DNA of 64,000 nt, taken from NCBI RefSeq assembly GCF_029227915.1, contig NC_079875.1, positions 2,790,001 to 2,854,000 on the forward strand. The letters are read 5' to 3'. Under the pieces are notes generated by a model. The model was given only the letters and a program-made list of their open reading frames with translations. It was not told where the DNA came from and ran no database searches. The position numbers were made by a program, and so were the translations under genes. The number at the start of each line of letters is the position of its first letter. The stretch's first letter is position 1. The DNA is from Hydractinia symbiolongicarpus. Its lineage: Eukaryota > Cnidaria > Hydrozoa > Anthoathecata > Hydractiniidae. Below, piece by piece: positions 13,234-23,929 of the stretch.

Positions 13234-16200
13234 ACGCTACCACAGCGCCCAGTGTAATCGCTGAGTTCCAGCATTCAAGTCAAATTAAGAAGAATGTTAT
13301 GTCTTGGAGTGCAATTGCCTCATTTATCACATTCACAAGGTCAAAGTCCAGAATCAGTTCAATTAAGTCCCACAGTCAATCGTTTCACTGGTAAAAGCGA
13401 TGCAACCTAGTAATACCAGAAAAATATCGCTAAATACATGTTGGTACGAATATGTGACGCAAAAGTTGTATCTGAAACGGACTGATACCGTTAGAAAGTC
13501 AATGAAACGGAGTTATGTAACTGTCTCTATTCTCCAGCGCGCGTTAACGGCTAGGATTGGTCCTACAGTAAAAAAAAGACTTGTTTATCTAAGTTTTCAA
13601 GTAAAGCGCCACCATAGCGCCCAGTTTAATCACTGAGTTCCAGCAATCAAGTCAAGTTAAGAATAATGTTATTTCTTGGAGTCCAATTGTGTCATTTATT
13701 ACATTTATCAGGTGAAAGTCCAAGATCAGTTCAATCAAGTCCCACAGTCAACCGTTTCACTGTAAAAATCAGTGCAACCTAGGAATATAAGAATAGTATC
13801 GCTAAATACATGTTGGTACGAATATGTGACGCAACCGTTGAAACTCAAACGGACTGATACCGTTAGAAAGTCAATGAAAGTAGTTTTTGAAGCTGTCTCT
13901 ATTTCTTCACGCGCGCTAACGGCTAGGATTTGTCCCACAGTAAGAAATGACTTATTTATCTAAATTTTTAAATGAAGTGCTACTATTTATCTAAATTTTC
14001 AATTATAGCGCTACCACAGAGACCAGTGTAATCGCAGAGTTCCGGCATTCAAGTCAAATTAAGAAGAATGTTATTTCGTGAAGTATAATTGCTTCACTTA
14101 TCACATTCATGAAGTCAAAGTCCGAAATCAGTTCAATTAAATCCCACAGTCAATCGCTTCACTGGTAAAAGCAATGCAACCTAGTAATATCAGAAAAGTT
14201 TCGCTATATATATACTGGTACGAATATGTGACGCAACCGTTGAAACTCAAACGGACTGATACCGTTAGAAAGTCAATGAAATTTAGTTTTGGAAACTGTC
14301 TCTATTTTCTCGGGGCGCGCTAACGGCTAGGTTTGGTCCCACAGTAAAAAATGACTTATTTATCTAAATTTTTGAATAAAACGCTACCACAGCGCCCAGT
14401 GTAATAGCTGAGTTCCAGCATTCAAGTCAAATTAAGAAGAATGTTATGTCTTGGAGTGCAATTGCTTCATTTATCACATTCATGAGGTCAAAGTCCAAAA
14501 TCAGTTCAATTAAATCCCACAGTCAATCGCTTCACTGGTAAAAGCAATGCATCCTAGTAATATCAGAAAAGTTTCGCTATATATATACTGGTACGAATAT
14601 GTGACGCAACCGTTGAAACTCAAACGGACTGATACCGTGAGAAAGTCAATGAAATGTAGTTTTGGAAACTGTCTCTATTTTCTCGGGGCGCGCTAACGGC
14701 TAGGATTGGTCCCACAGTAAAAAATGACTTATTTATTTAAATTTTCAAATGAAACGCTACCACAGCGCCCTATGTAATCGCTGAGATACAGCAATCATGT
14801 CAAATTAAGAAGAATGTTTTTTTTTACAGTCCAATTGTGTCATTTATCTCATTGATAAAGTCAAAGTCCAAAATCAGTTCAATTTAGTCTCACAGTCAAT
14901 CGTTTCACTGTTAAAAGCGATGCAAGCTAGTAATGTCAGAAAAATATCGCTAAATACATGTTGGTACGAAAATGAGACACAAAAGTGTTACCTGAAACGG
15001 ACTGATACCGTTAGAAAGTTAATGAAATGGAGTTTATGTAACTGCTTCTATTTCCCCAGCGAGGGTTAACTGCTAGGATTGGTCCCACAGTAAAAAATGA
15101 CTTATTTATCTAAATTTTTAATTGCTCGCTACCACAGCGCCCAAATTAACCGCTGTGTTGCAACAATCAAGTCAAATTAAGACAAATTTAACTTCTTGGA
15201 GTCCAATTGTGACATTTATCTCATTTATAAGGTCAATGTCCAAAAGCAGTTCAATTAAGTTCTACAGTCAATCCTTTCACGGTTTAAAGCGTTGCAACCT
15301 AATAATGTCGAAAAAATATCGCTAAATACATGTTGGTACGAATATGTGACGCAGCCGTTGAATCTCAAACGGACTGATACAGTTAGAAAGTCAATGAAAG
15401 TGGTTTTTGAAACTGTCTCTATTTTTTCAGCTCGCGCTAACGGCTAGGATTTGTCCCACAGTACTAATTGACTTAATTATGTAAATCTTTAAACAAAGCG
15501 CTGCCACAGCGCCCTGTGTAACTGCTGAAGTCAAGCAATTATGTCATTCTAAGAAGAATGTTATTTCTTGGAGTACAATAGCCTCATTTATCACATTCAT
15601 AAGGTCAAAGTCCAGAATCAGTTCAATTAAGTCCCACAGTCAATCGCTTCACTGTTAAAAGCAATGCAACCTAGGTATTATGAGAAAAATACCGCTAAAT
15701 ACATGTTGGTACGAATATGTGACGCAATCGGTGTAGCTTAAACGGGCTGATACTGTTAGAGAGTCAATGAAATGTAGTTTATGTAACTGTCTCCATTTCC
15801 TCGGCGCGCTTTAACGACTAGGATTGGTGCCACAGTAAAAAATGACTTATTTATCTAAATTTTTAAATGAGGTGCTACTATTTATCTAAGTTTTTAATTA
15901 TAGCGCTACCATAGAGCCCAGTGTAATTGCGGAGTTCCAGCATTCAAGTCAAATTAGGAAGAATTTTATGTCTTGGAGTCCAATTGTGTCATTTATCTCA
16001 TTTATAAGGTCAATGTCCAAAATCAGTTCAATTAAGTCCCACAGTCAATCGTTTCACGATTAAAAGCGTTGCAACATAGTAATGTCAGAATAATATCGCT
16101 AAATACATGTTGGTACGAATATCTGACGCGACCGTTGTTACTCAAGCGGACTGATACCGTTAGAAAGTCCATGAAATATAGTTTTTAAATCTGTCTCTAT

Positions 16201-17242
16201 TTTTTCAGCGCGCGCTAACGGCTAGGATTGGTCCCACAGTACTAATTGACTTAATTATGTAAATCTTTAAACAAAGCGCTGCAACAGCGCCCTGTGTAAC
16301 TGCTGAGGTCAAGCAATTATGTCAATCTAAGAAGAATGTTATTTCTTGGAGTACAATAGCCTCATTTATCACATTCATAAGGTCAAAGTCCAGAATCAGT
16401 TCAATTAAGTCCCACAGTCAATCGTTTCACTGTTAAAAGCAATGCAACCTAGATATTCTGAGAACAATACCGCTAAATACATGTTGGTACGAATATGTGA
16501 CGCAACCGGTGTAGCTTAAACGGACTGATACCGTTAGAAATTCAATGAAATGTAGTTTATGTAACTGTCTCTTTTTCCCCAGCGCCCTAACGGCTAGGAT
16601 TGGTCCGACAGTAGAAAAAGACTTGTTTGTTTAATTTTTTGAATAAAGCCATACCATAGCGCCTAGTGTAATGGCTGAGTTCCAGCAGTCAAGTCATGTT
16701 AAGAATAATGTTATTTCTTGGAGTCCAATTGTGTCATTTATTACATTTATAAGGTGAAATCCAAGATCAGTTCAATTGAGGCCAACACTCAACCGTTTCA
16801 CTGTTAAAAGCGATGCAATGCTAGGAATATGAGAAAAATATCGCTAAATACATGTTGGTACGAATATGTGACGCAACCGTTGAAACTCAACCGGGCTGAT
16901 ACCGTTAGAGAGTCAATAACATGTAGCTTTGAAAATTGTGTCCATTTGCTCGGCGCGCGCTATCGGCTAGAATTGGTCCCACAGTAAAAAATAGCGTATT
17001 TATCTAAATTTTTGAATGAAGTGCTACTATTTATATAAATTTTTAATTATAGCGCTACCTCGGCGCCCAATTTAATCGCTGAGTTCCAGCAATCAAGTCA
17101 GATTAAGAAAAATTTTATGTCTTGGAGTCCAATTGTGTCATTTATCTCATTTATAAGGTCAATGTCCAAAATCAGTTCAATTAAGTCCCACAGTCAATCG
17201 TTTCACGATTAAGAGCGTTGCAACATAGTAATCTCTATAATA

Positions 17243-17290
17243 ATAAGCCAGTTCCGTGTGTCTGTAACAGGCAAAGTTGATATCGTCAAT
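17243..17290 (+). repeat. Helitron 5' subterminal inverted repeat
   Basis: Reads ATAAGCC-AGTT-CCGTG, then GGCAAAG (17270-17276) and GTCAAT (17285-17290). The same words in the same order, ATAAGGC-CCGTGG, GGCAAAAG and GTCAAT, occur on the opposite strand at the 3' end (19370-19409). The arms are imperfect and differ in spacing. Confidence 0.6.
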
Positions 17291-17293
17291 TTC

Positions 17294-17331
17294 CTTTGAT
17301 GTTGCCGAAATTCTCTTTGATGTTGCCGAAA
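17294..17331 (+). repeat. Two-copy 21-bp tandem repeat in Helitron 5' region
   Basis: CTTTGATGTTGCCGAAA occurs at 17294-17310 and again at 17315-17331. It is present identically in Helitron copy 2 about 4,514 bp downstream. Confidence 0.85.
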
Positions 17332-17367
17332 AAATTTTGTCCATTTTGCTAGCGGGTTTACTTTGTT

Positions 17368-17379
17368 TACGTCACGTGA
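17368..17379. promoter_or_regulatory. CRE half-site overlapping palindromic E-box
   Basis: TACGTCA runs into TCACGTGA (17372-17379), an 8-bp palindrome containing the CACGTG core. bHLH-zip factors of the USF/MITF/Myc type bind such E-boxes in animals. The match is seen in sequence; any binding is inference. Conserved in copy 2. Confidence 0.35.
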
Positions 17380-17639
17380 TGAAAACGACTCAATTTGATT
17401 TGCTGAAATAAATTTAACCGCTAACTTTTACCGCTTTTTTAAAAAAACAACCTAGCCACCATATTTGTTTATGTTTTTGTTGCATAATTAATGTATCCCC
17501 TGGCGCGTAACTAATGTGTTTGTCCTAAAAATTCAAAATGCTACATAAAGCTGTTAGATGACTAACAAACGGAAAACTTTGGTTTGTTGAACTTACTGTA
17601 ATGTTATTATTTTTACATTACTATTGTTTCTCTTTATAT

Positions 17640-17925
17640 GTGTTTTACTAAGCATAAATAGCTAGCTTTAGTTTTAGCTAAATGTTCCCAGTCTAAGTAT
17701 ATTTAACTGGGGGTGTCTTAGCTACTGTTAGCTAGCTAATGTTATAGCCTCCAGATCCTACTCTTCCCATCCCCCCCATGGCTAGCCCTAACCTATGACT
17801 TATGTTGTTATTCCTCTTTTTTAATTATCTATAGCTAGCTACCTTAGTTTCCAAACCTTTCTTCTTTTATGAGCACGAATTATGATGTAACAAGCTAGCT
17901 AGCTACCTACAAAATCTTTCAAAGA
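17640..17925. repeat. TAGC/AGCT-rich low-complexity stretch in Helitron
   Basis: Repeated TAGCTAGC words, e.g. around 17658, 17727, 17835 and 17893, give a patchy 4-bp periodicity rather than a pure microsatellite. Similar words occur in the unrelated TIR element near 46050-46140, so this is probably a genome-wide compositional trait. Confidence 0.5.
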
Positions 17926-18181
17926 CTTGAACTTTTGCAGGATAGTAGGATGTATTTTTTTGAGAGTATAATTATTTTCACATTTCCTGTAAACTTAACA
18001 AGGGGACCCAAGCAATATGACAAGTGGAATAATTTTTTTCAGAATTTAAAGCGTGTGTGTTAAGTTATTTTTATTGTTTTGTTTTGTAGACATTTGATTG
18101 GTAATTTACGTGGGTTTATGACTTTATTTTAATTTATGAGAGGATGGTATGGGTGTCAGTTCATATTGTTTGTGTTGCAAA

Positions 18182-19305
18182 ATGCTGTTTTTTGATATTT
18201 TGTGTAAACTTTTGTGGAAATAGACCACATGCAATATATATACTAAAAGAACAAATCTTTGTAGAATCAAACTTCACTGTAAGCTGTTATAAAGCTGATG
18301 TCCTTATCGGTAAAAATAACAGCCATAGTTTACTAATTAAGAAAAAGATAAAACGAGTTTGAAAGTTAAAAAGTAATTATTTGTTAAGCTTTTCGTACAC
18401 TAAGTATATCTTCAGACTATATAAACAACTTTGTCTTTATATTTCGTATACTATACCAAATGTTTGCTGATGATAAAAAAATTACTTAATGTTCTGACTG
18501 AAACTTTTTTTGTTTTTTATATTTTGTAATCTAAACGCGAGGACTGTATGCACTGAAATGACTGTTTTTTTAAAAATTTTGATGTGTTTCATAACCTTTT
18601 TGTGGAAGATTAATGGGTAGTGGCAATATACGACATGCTGAATGAACTTATTTTTGTTGATTTAGATGTGTTTCTCAAAAACCGATCTGTTTTACATTTT
18701 GTGTAAACTTTTGTTTATGAACCGTATATATACAATGTTTGTTGATTCAAGTTTATTCTTTGCTTATTGATTTTTTGACATTTAGGTTTAAAATTGTTGG
18801 TAAAGGGCAGTATGGATCATCATACTAAAAAATAATTTTTTTTGTTCTGAATTGGTTGATTTTTACATTTTGTGTAAATTTTTCTATAGATTTAAATTTG
18901 ATGTTTTCCAAACTATGGCTTTTTCATATTTTTGTATAATATTTAAAATGTGTAAAGAACTTATTTTTGTTGATTTGTGCTAACTCTTGCAGGCCTCCTT
19001 TTTGACATTTCAGAATAAAATACTGAGGGTTTTCAACATAATCACTTATAAGATATACATATTTGAGATGCGTTATTTCTAACATTGTTTTTATCCGTGT
19101 TGTGACTGTCGGTGTTGTAACTGTCGGTGTTTTACTGTCGGTTTTGGGGGTGTTGTGAGTGTTGATGTTGTGAGTGTCATTGTTGTAACTTTTTACCAAC
19201 TAGATTTTGCACCTTGCAAGCTGTTTTTTTTTATTTTGTGTAAGATTTGTGTGGAGGATTTAATGCGATTTGACATTTGAGATTTGGTGTAAGATTTTAA
19301 GAACA
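18182..19305 (+). repeat. Degenerate internal repeats around ATTTTGTGTAAACTTTTGTG
   Basis: The motif or close derivatives occur near 18197, 18520, 18697, 18867, 19223 and 19285, spaced about 60-360 bp apart. Most are preceded by a T-rich CTGTTTT or GATTTTT stretch. The region looks like an old, diverged direct-repeat array inside the Helitron. A 72-codon frame at 18144-18362 and a 91-codon reverse frame at 18924-19199 lie over it and look incidental. Confidence 0.5.
19097..19190 (+). repeat. 15-bp minisatellite-like repeat in Helitron
   Basis: GTGTTGTGACTGTCG (19097-19111), GTGTTGTAACTGTCG (19112-19126) and a 14-bp copy (19127-19140) are followed by decayed GTGTTG units to about 19190. The reverse strand translates as a low-complexity Thr/Asn-rich peptide, which explains the 91-codon frame there. 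Copy 2 carries the same array. Confidence 0.75.
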
Positions 19306-19325
19306 TTTTTTTTTTGTATATGCAC

Positions 19326-19355
19326 TGCTGACGTCAGCAAAACATCTATATAAAG
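19326..19355 (+). promoter_or_regulatory. CRE palindrome plus TATA box near Helitron 3' end
   Basis: TGCTGACGTCAGCA (19326-19339) is a perfect 14-bp palindrome with the full CRE core TGACGTCA. TATATAAAG (19347-19355) follows 7 bp later. The TATA orientation would start transcription roughly 25-35 bp downstream, at about 19380, inside the 3' terminal hairpin region, and so read out of the element into satellite. This arrangement resembles a CREB/ATF-dependent core promoter. Activity is inference; no transcript evidence exists here. Confidence 0.45.
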
Positions 19356-19369
19356 CAACCTATTTTTTC

Positions 19370-19409
19370 ATTGACCTTTTGCCTAAGTGGATTTTTCCAC
19401 GGGCCTTAT
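19370..19409 (-). repeat. Helitron 3' subterminal inverted repeat
   Basis: Read on the minus strand this is ATAAGGCCCGTGG, then GGCAAAAG and GTCAAT, mirroring 17243-17290 with gaps. It overlaps the terminal hairpin (19387-19400). Confidence 0.6.
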
Positions 19410-19416
19410 CGACTAG

Positions 19417-21745
19417 TGTCAGAATAATATCGCTAAATACATGTTGGTACGAATATGTGACGCAGCCGTTGAATCTCAAACGGACTGATACAGTTAGAAA
19501 GTCAATGGAAGTGGTTTTTGAAACTGTCTCTATTTTTTCAGCTCGCGCTAACGGCTAGGATTTGTCCCACAGTACTAATTGACTTAATTATGTAAATCTT
19601 TAAACAAAGCGCTGCCACAGCGCCCTGTGTAACTGCTGAAGTCAAGCAATTATGTCATTCTAAGAAGAATGTTATTTCTTGGAGTACAATAGCCTCATTT
19701 ATCACATTCATAAGGTCAAAGTCCAGAATCAGTTCAATTAAGTCCCACAGTCAATCGCTTCACTGTTAAAAGCAATGCAACCTAGGTATTATGAGAAAAA
19801 TACCGCTAAATACATGTTGGTACGAATATGTGACGCAATCGGTGTAGCTTAAACGGGCTGATACTGTTAGAGAGTCAATGAAATGTAGTTTATGTAACTG
19901 TCTCCATTTCCTCGGCGCGCTGTAACGACTAGGATTGGTGCCACAGTAAAAAATGACTTATTTATCTAAATTTTTAAATGAGGTGCTACTATTTATCTAA
20001 GTTTTTTATTATAGCGCTACCATAGAGCCCAGTGTAATTGCGGAGTTCCAGCATTCAAGTCAAATTAAGAAGAATGTTATTTCTTGGAGTATAATTACTT
20101 CATTTATCACATTCATAAGTTCAAAGTCTAAAATCAGTTTAATTAAGTCCCACAGTCAATCGTTTCACGAATAAAAGCGTTGCAACATAGTAATGTTAGA
20201 AAAATATCGCTAAATATATGTTGGTCGAATATGTGACGCAACCGTTGAAACTCAACCGGGCTGATACCGTTAGACAGTCAATAAAATGTAGCTTTGAAAA
20301 TTGTGTCCATTTGCTCGGCGCGCGCTATCGGCTAGAATTGGTCCCACAGTAAAAAATAGCGTATTTATCTAAATTTTTGAATGAAGTGCTACTATTTATC
20401 TAAATTTTTAATTATAGCGCTACCTCGGCGCCCAATTTAATCGCTGAGTTCCAGCAATCAAGTCAGATTAAGAAGAATTTTATGTCTTGGAGTCCAATTG
20501 TGTCATTTATCTCATTTATAAGGTCAATGTCCAAAATCAGTTCAATTAAGTCCCACAGTCAATCGTTTCACGATTAAAAGCGTTGCAACATAGTAATGTC
20601 AGAATAATATCGCTAAATACATGTTGGTACGAATATCTGACGCGACCGTTGTTACTCAAGCGGACTGATACCGTTAGAAAGTCCATGAAATATAGTTTTT
20701 AAATCTGTCTCTATTTTTTCAGCGCGCGCTAACGGCTAGGATTGGTCCCACAGTACTAATTGACTTAATTTTGTAAATCTTTAAACAAAGCGCTGCAACA
20801 GCGCCCTGTGTAACTGCTGAGGTTAAGCAATTATGTCAATCTAAGAAGAATGTTATTTCTTGGAGTACAATAGCCTCATTTATCACATTCATAAGGTCAA
20901 AGTCCAGAATCAGTTCAATTAAGTCCCACAGTCAATCGTTTCACTGTTAAAAGCAATGCAACCTAGATATTCTGAGAAAAATACCGCTAAATACATGTTG
21001 GTACGAATATGTGACGCAACCGGTGTAGCTTAAACGGACTGATACCGTTAGAAATTCAATGAAATGTAGTTTATGTAACTGTCTCTTTTTCCCCAGCGCC
21101 CTAACGGCTAGGATTGGTCCGACAGTAGAAAAAGACTTGTTTGTTTAATTTTTTGAATAAAGCCATACCATAGCGCCTAGTGTAATGGCTGAGTTCCAGC
21201 AGTCAAGTCATGTTAAGAATAATGTTATTTCTTGGAGTCCAATTGTGTCATTTATTACATTTATAAGGTGAAATCCAAGATCAGTTCAATTGAGGCCAAC
21301 ACTCAACCGTTTCACTGTTAAAAGCGATGCAATGCTAGGAATATGAGAAAAATATCGCTAAATACATGTTGGTACGAATATGTGACGCAACCGTTGAAAC
21401 TCAACCGGGCTGATACCGTTAGAGAGTCAATAACATGTAGCTTTGAAAATTGTGTCCATTTGCTCGGCGCGCGCTATCGGCTAGAATTGGTCCCACAGTA
21501 AAAAATAGCGTATTTATCTAAATTTTTGAATGAAGTGCTACTATTTATATAAATTTTTAATTATAGCGCTACCTCGGCGCCCAATTTAATCGCTGAGTTC
21601 CAGCAATCAAGTCAGATTAAGAAAAATTTTATGTCTTGGAGTCCAATTGTGTCATTTATCTCATTTATAAGGTCAATGTCCAAAATCAGTTCAATTAAGT
21701 CCCACAGTCAATCGTTTCACGATTAAGAGCGTTGCAACATAGTAA
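19417..21745. repeat. Satellite block B between Helitron copies
   Basis: About six monomers of the left-hand type, including long forms with the 31-bp duplication. The first bases (TGTCAGAATAATATCG) are the 3' half of the monomer the Helitron entered. Within about 40 bp the array switches to the GTGACGCAGCCGTTGAATCT variant that begins unit B. No gene was seen. Confidence 0.9.
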
Positions 21746-23929
21746 TCTCTATAATAATAAGCCAGTTCCGTGTGTCTGTAACAGGCAAAGTTGATATCGT
21801 CAATTTCCTTTGATGTTGCCGAAATTCTCTTTGATGTTGCCGAAAAAATTTTGTCCATTTTGCTAGCGGGTTTACTTTGTTTACGTCACGTGATGAAAAC
21901 GACTCAATTTGATTTGCTGAAATAAATTTAACCGCTAACTTTTACCGCTTTTTTAAAAAAACAACCTAGCCACCATATTTGTTTATGTTTTTGTTGCATA
22001 ATTAATGTATCCCCTGGCGCGTAACTAATGTGTTTGTCCTAAAAATTCAAAATGCTACATAAAGCTGTTAGCTGACTAACAAACGGAAAACTTTGGTTTG
22101 TTGAACTTACTGTAATGTTATTATTTTTACATTACTATTGTTTCTCTTTATATGTGTTTTACTAAGCATAAATAGCTAGCTTTAGTTTTAGCTAAATGTT
22201 CCCAGTCTAAGTATATTTAACTGGGGGTGTCTTAGCTACTGTTAGCTAGCTAATGTTATAGCCTCCAGATCCTACTCTTCCCATCCCCCCATGGCTAGCC
22301 CTAACCTATGACTTATGTTGTTATTCCTCTTTTTTAATTATCTATAGCTAGCTACCTTAGTTTCCAAACCTTTCTTCTTTTATGAGCACGAATTATGATG
22401 TAACAAGCTAGCTAGCTACCTACAAAATCTTTCAAAGACTTGAACTTTTGCAGAATAGTAGGATGTATTTTTTTGAGAGTATAATTATTTTCACATTTCC
22501 TGTAAACTTAACAAGGGGACCCAAGCAATATGACAAGTGGAATAATTTTTTTCAGAATTTAAAGCGTGTGTGTTAAGTTATTTTTATTGTTTTGTTTTGT
22601 AGACATTTGATTGGTAATTTACGTGGGTTTATGACTTTATTTTAATTTATGAGAGGATGGTATGGGTGTCAGTTCATATTGTTTGTGTTGCAAAATGCTG
22701 TTTTTTGATATTTTGTGTAAACTTTTGTGGAAATAGACCACATGCAATATATATACTAAAAGAACAAATCTTTGTAGAATCAAACTTCACTGTAAGCTGT
22801 TATAAAGCTGATGTCCTTATCGGTAAAAATAACAGCCATAGTTTACTAATTAAGAAAAAGATAAAACGAGTTTGAAAGTTAAAAAGTAATTATTTGTTAA
22901 GCTTTTCGTACACTAAGTATATCTTCAGACTATATAAACAACTTTGTCTTTATATTTCGTATACTATACCAAATGTTTGCTGATGATAAAAAAATTACTT
23001 AATGTTCTGACTGAAACTTTTTTTGTTTTTTATATTTTGTAATCTAAACGCGAGGACTGTATGCACTGAAATGACTGTTTTTTTAAAAATTTTGATGTGT
23101 TTCATAACCTTTTTGTGGAAGATTAATGGGTAGTGGCAATATACGACATGCTGAATGAACTTATTTTTGTTGATTTAGATGTGTTTCTCAAAAACCGATC
23201 TGTTTTACATTTTGTGTAAACTTTTGTTTATGAACCGTATATATACAATGTTTGTTGATTCAAGTTTATTCTTTGCTTATTGATTTTTTGACATTTAGGT
23301 TTAAAATTGTTGGTAAAGGGCAGTATGGATCATCATACTAAAAAATAATTTTTTTTGTTCTGAATTGGTTGATTTTTACATTTTGTGTAAATTTTTCTAT
23401 AGATTTAAATTTGATGTTTTCCAAACTATGGCTTTTTCATATTTTTGTATAATATTTAAAATGTGTAAAGAACTTATTTTTGTTGATTTGTGCTAACTCT
23501 TGCAGGCCTCCTTTTTGACATTTCAGAATAAAATACTGAGGGTTTTCAACATAATCACTTATAAGATATACATATTTGAGATGCGTTATTTCTAACATTG
23601 TTTTTATCCGTGTTGTGACTGTCGGTGTTGTAACTGTCGGTGTTTTACTGTCGGTTTTGTGGGTGTTGTGAGTGTTGATGTTGTGAGTGTCATTGTTGTA
23701 ACTTTTTACCAACTAGATTTTGCACCTTGCAAGCTGTTTTTTTTTATTTTGTGTAAGATTTGTGTGGAGGATTTAATGCGATTTGACATTTGAGATTTGG
23801 TGTAAGATTTTAAGAACATTTTTTTTTTGTATATGCACTGCTGACGTCAGCAAAACATCTATATAAAGCAACCTATTTTTTCATTGACCTTTTGCCTAAG
23901 TGGATTTTTCCACGGGCCTTATCGACTAG
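21746..23929 (+). mobile_element. Non-autonomous Helitron, copy 2
   Basis: Same element as at 17232-19416, with the same TC start, terminal hairpin, CTAG end and A|T insertion point. By eye I count only four differences across ~2.18 kb: A17558 versus C22072; a run of seven C at 17771-17777 versus six; G17941 versus A22454; and G19147 versus T23660. It is therefore a recent segmental copy and not an independent insertion. All internal repeats and regulatory-looking motifs are retained. Confidence 0.87.
23839..23868 (+). promoter_or_regulatory. CRE palindrome plus TATA box, Helitron copy 2
   Basis: TGCTGACGTCAGCA at 23839-23852 and TATATAAAG at 23860-23868, unchanged from copy 1 and again pointing out of the element toward satellite block C. 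Confidence 0.45.

Larger units (their letters stand above)
1..17231. repeat. Satellite block A: tandem ~371-404 bp monomers
   Basis: Head-to-tail satellite monomers fill this stretch. Using the landmark CTAGGATTGG (or its variants), successive copies start near 36, 407, 811, 1185, 1558, 1929, 2331 and 2735, so spacing alternates between 371-374 bp and 402-404 bp. Conserved segments in each monomer include AAATACATGTTGGTACGAAT, GGACTGATACCGTTAGAAAG and GCTAACGGCTAGGATTGGTC. The long form carries a 31-bp internal duplication. Short frames of about 63-70 codons recur on both strands in the same monomer phase; they vary by substitution and stop codons and I do not regard them as genes. Large parts belong to higher-order repeats listed separately. 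No gene was seen in the block. Confidence 0.95.
17232..19416 (+). mobile_element. Non-autonomous Helitron, copy 1
   Basis: The element begins TCTCTATAATAATAAG and ends CTAG, matching the Helitron 5'-TC and 3'-CTRR rule. A hairpin (GTGGA, loop TTTT, TCCAC; 19387-19400) sits 12 nt before CTAG. The 5' flank ends in CATAGTAA and the 3' flank starts TGTCAGAATAAT. Joined, these give exactly the uninterrupted monomer seen at 16075-16090 and 20591-20606, so insertion was between A and T with no target duplication, as is known for Helitrons. The 2.18 kb interior has no Rep/helicase frame, only frames up to about 91 codons, so it is non-autonomous. The interior is more AT-rich than the satellite and shows TAGCTAGC runs, degenerate ATTTTGTGTAAAC repeats and a 15-bp minisatellite. 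Classification rests on termini and target, not on protein. Confidence 0.87.
15316..19426. repeat. Tandem duplication unit A (satellite + Helitron copy 1), about 4.11 kb
   Basis: Starts in a monomer with the rare variant GTGACGCAGCCGTTGAATCT, which reappears at about 19455 at the start of unit B. The unit contains several monomers and then Helitron copy 1. It is about 403 bp shorter than unit B. Around 15945-15970 it fuses a monomer that begins like unit B near 20060 to one that ends like unit B near 20465, so one long-form monomer has been lost here (or gained in B). Confidence 0.85.

Noticed and set aside
210-15325. Recurrent 63-78 codon frames on both strands (for example minus-strand peptides beginning MAPILAVSAREE)
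   Set aside because: They are the same satellite phase read in each monomer. Many copies are interrupted, forward and reverse frames overlap, and no start, splice or domain signal supports coding.
18144-18362. 72-codon plus-strand frame in the Helitron (and its copy at 22657-22875)
   Set aside because: Overlies the T-rich degenerate repeat; identity between copies reflects recent duplication, not selection.
18924-19199. 91-codon minus-strand frame in the Helitron (and its copy at 23437-23712)
   Set aside because: Its N-terminal third is the translation of the 15-bp minisatellite; no recognisable domain, and far too short for a Helitron Rep/helicase.
17232-19416. Interpreting the Helitron as a TIR transposon or MITE from its ATAAG...CTTAT inverted words
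   Set aside because: The inverted words are imperfect and lie 7-11 bp inside the true junctions. The junctions show TC/CTAG ends, a 3' hairpin and no target duplication.
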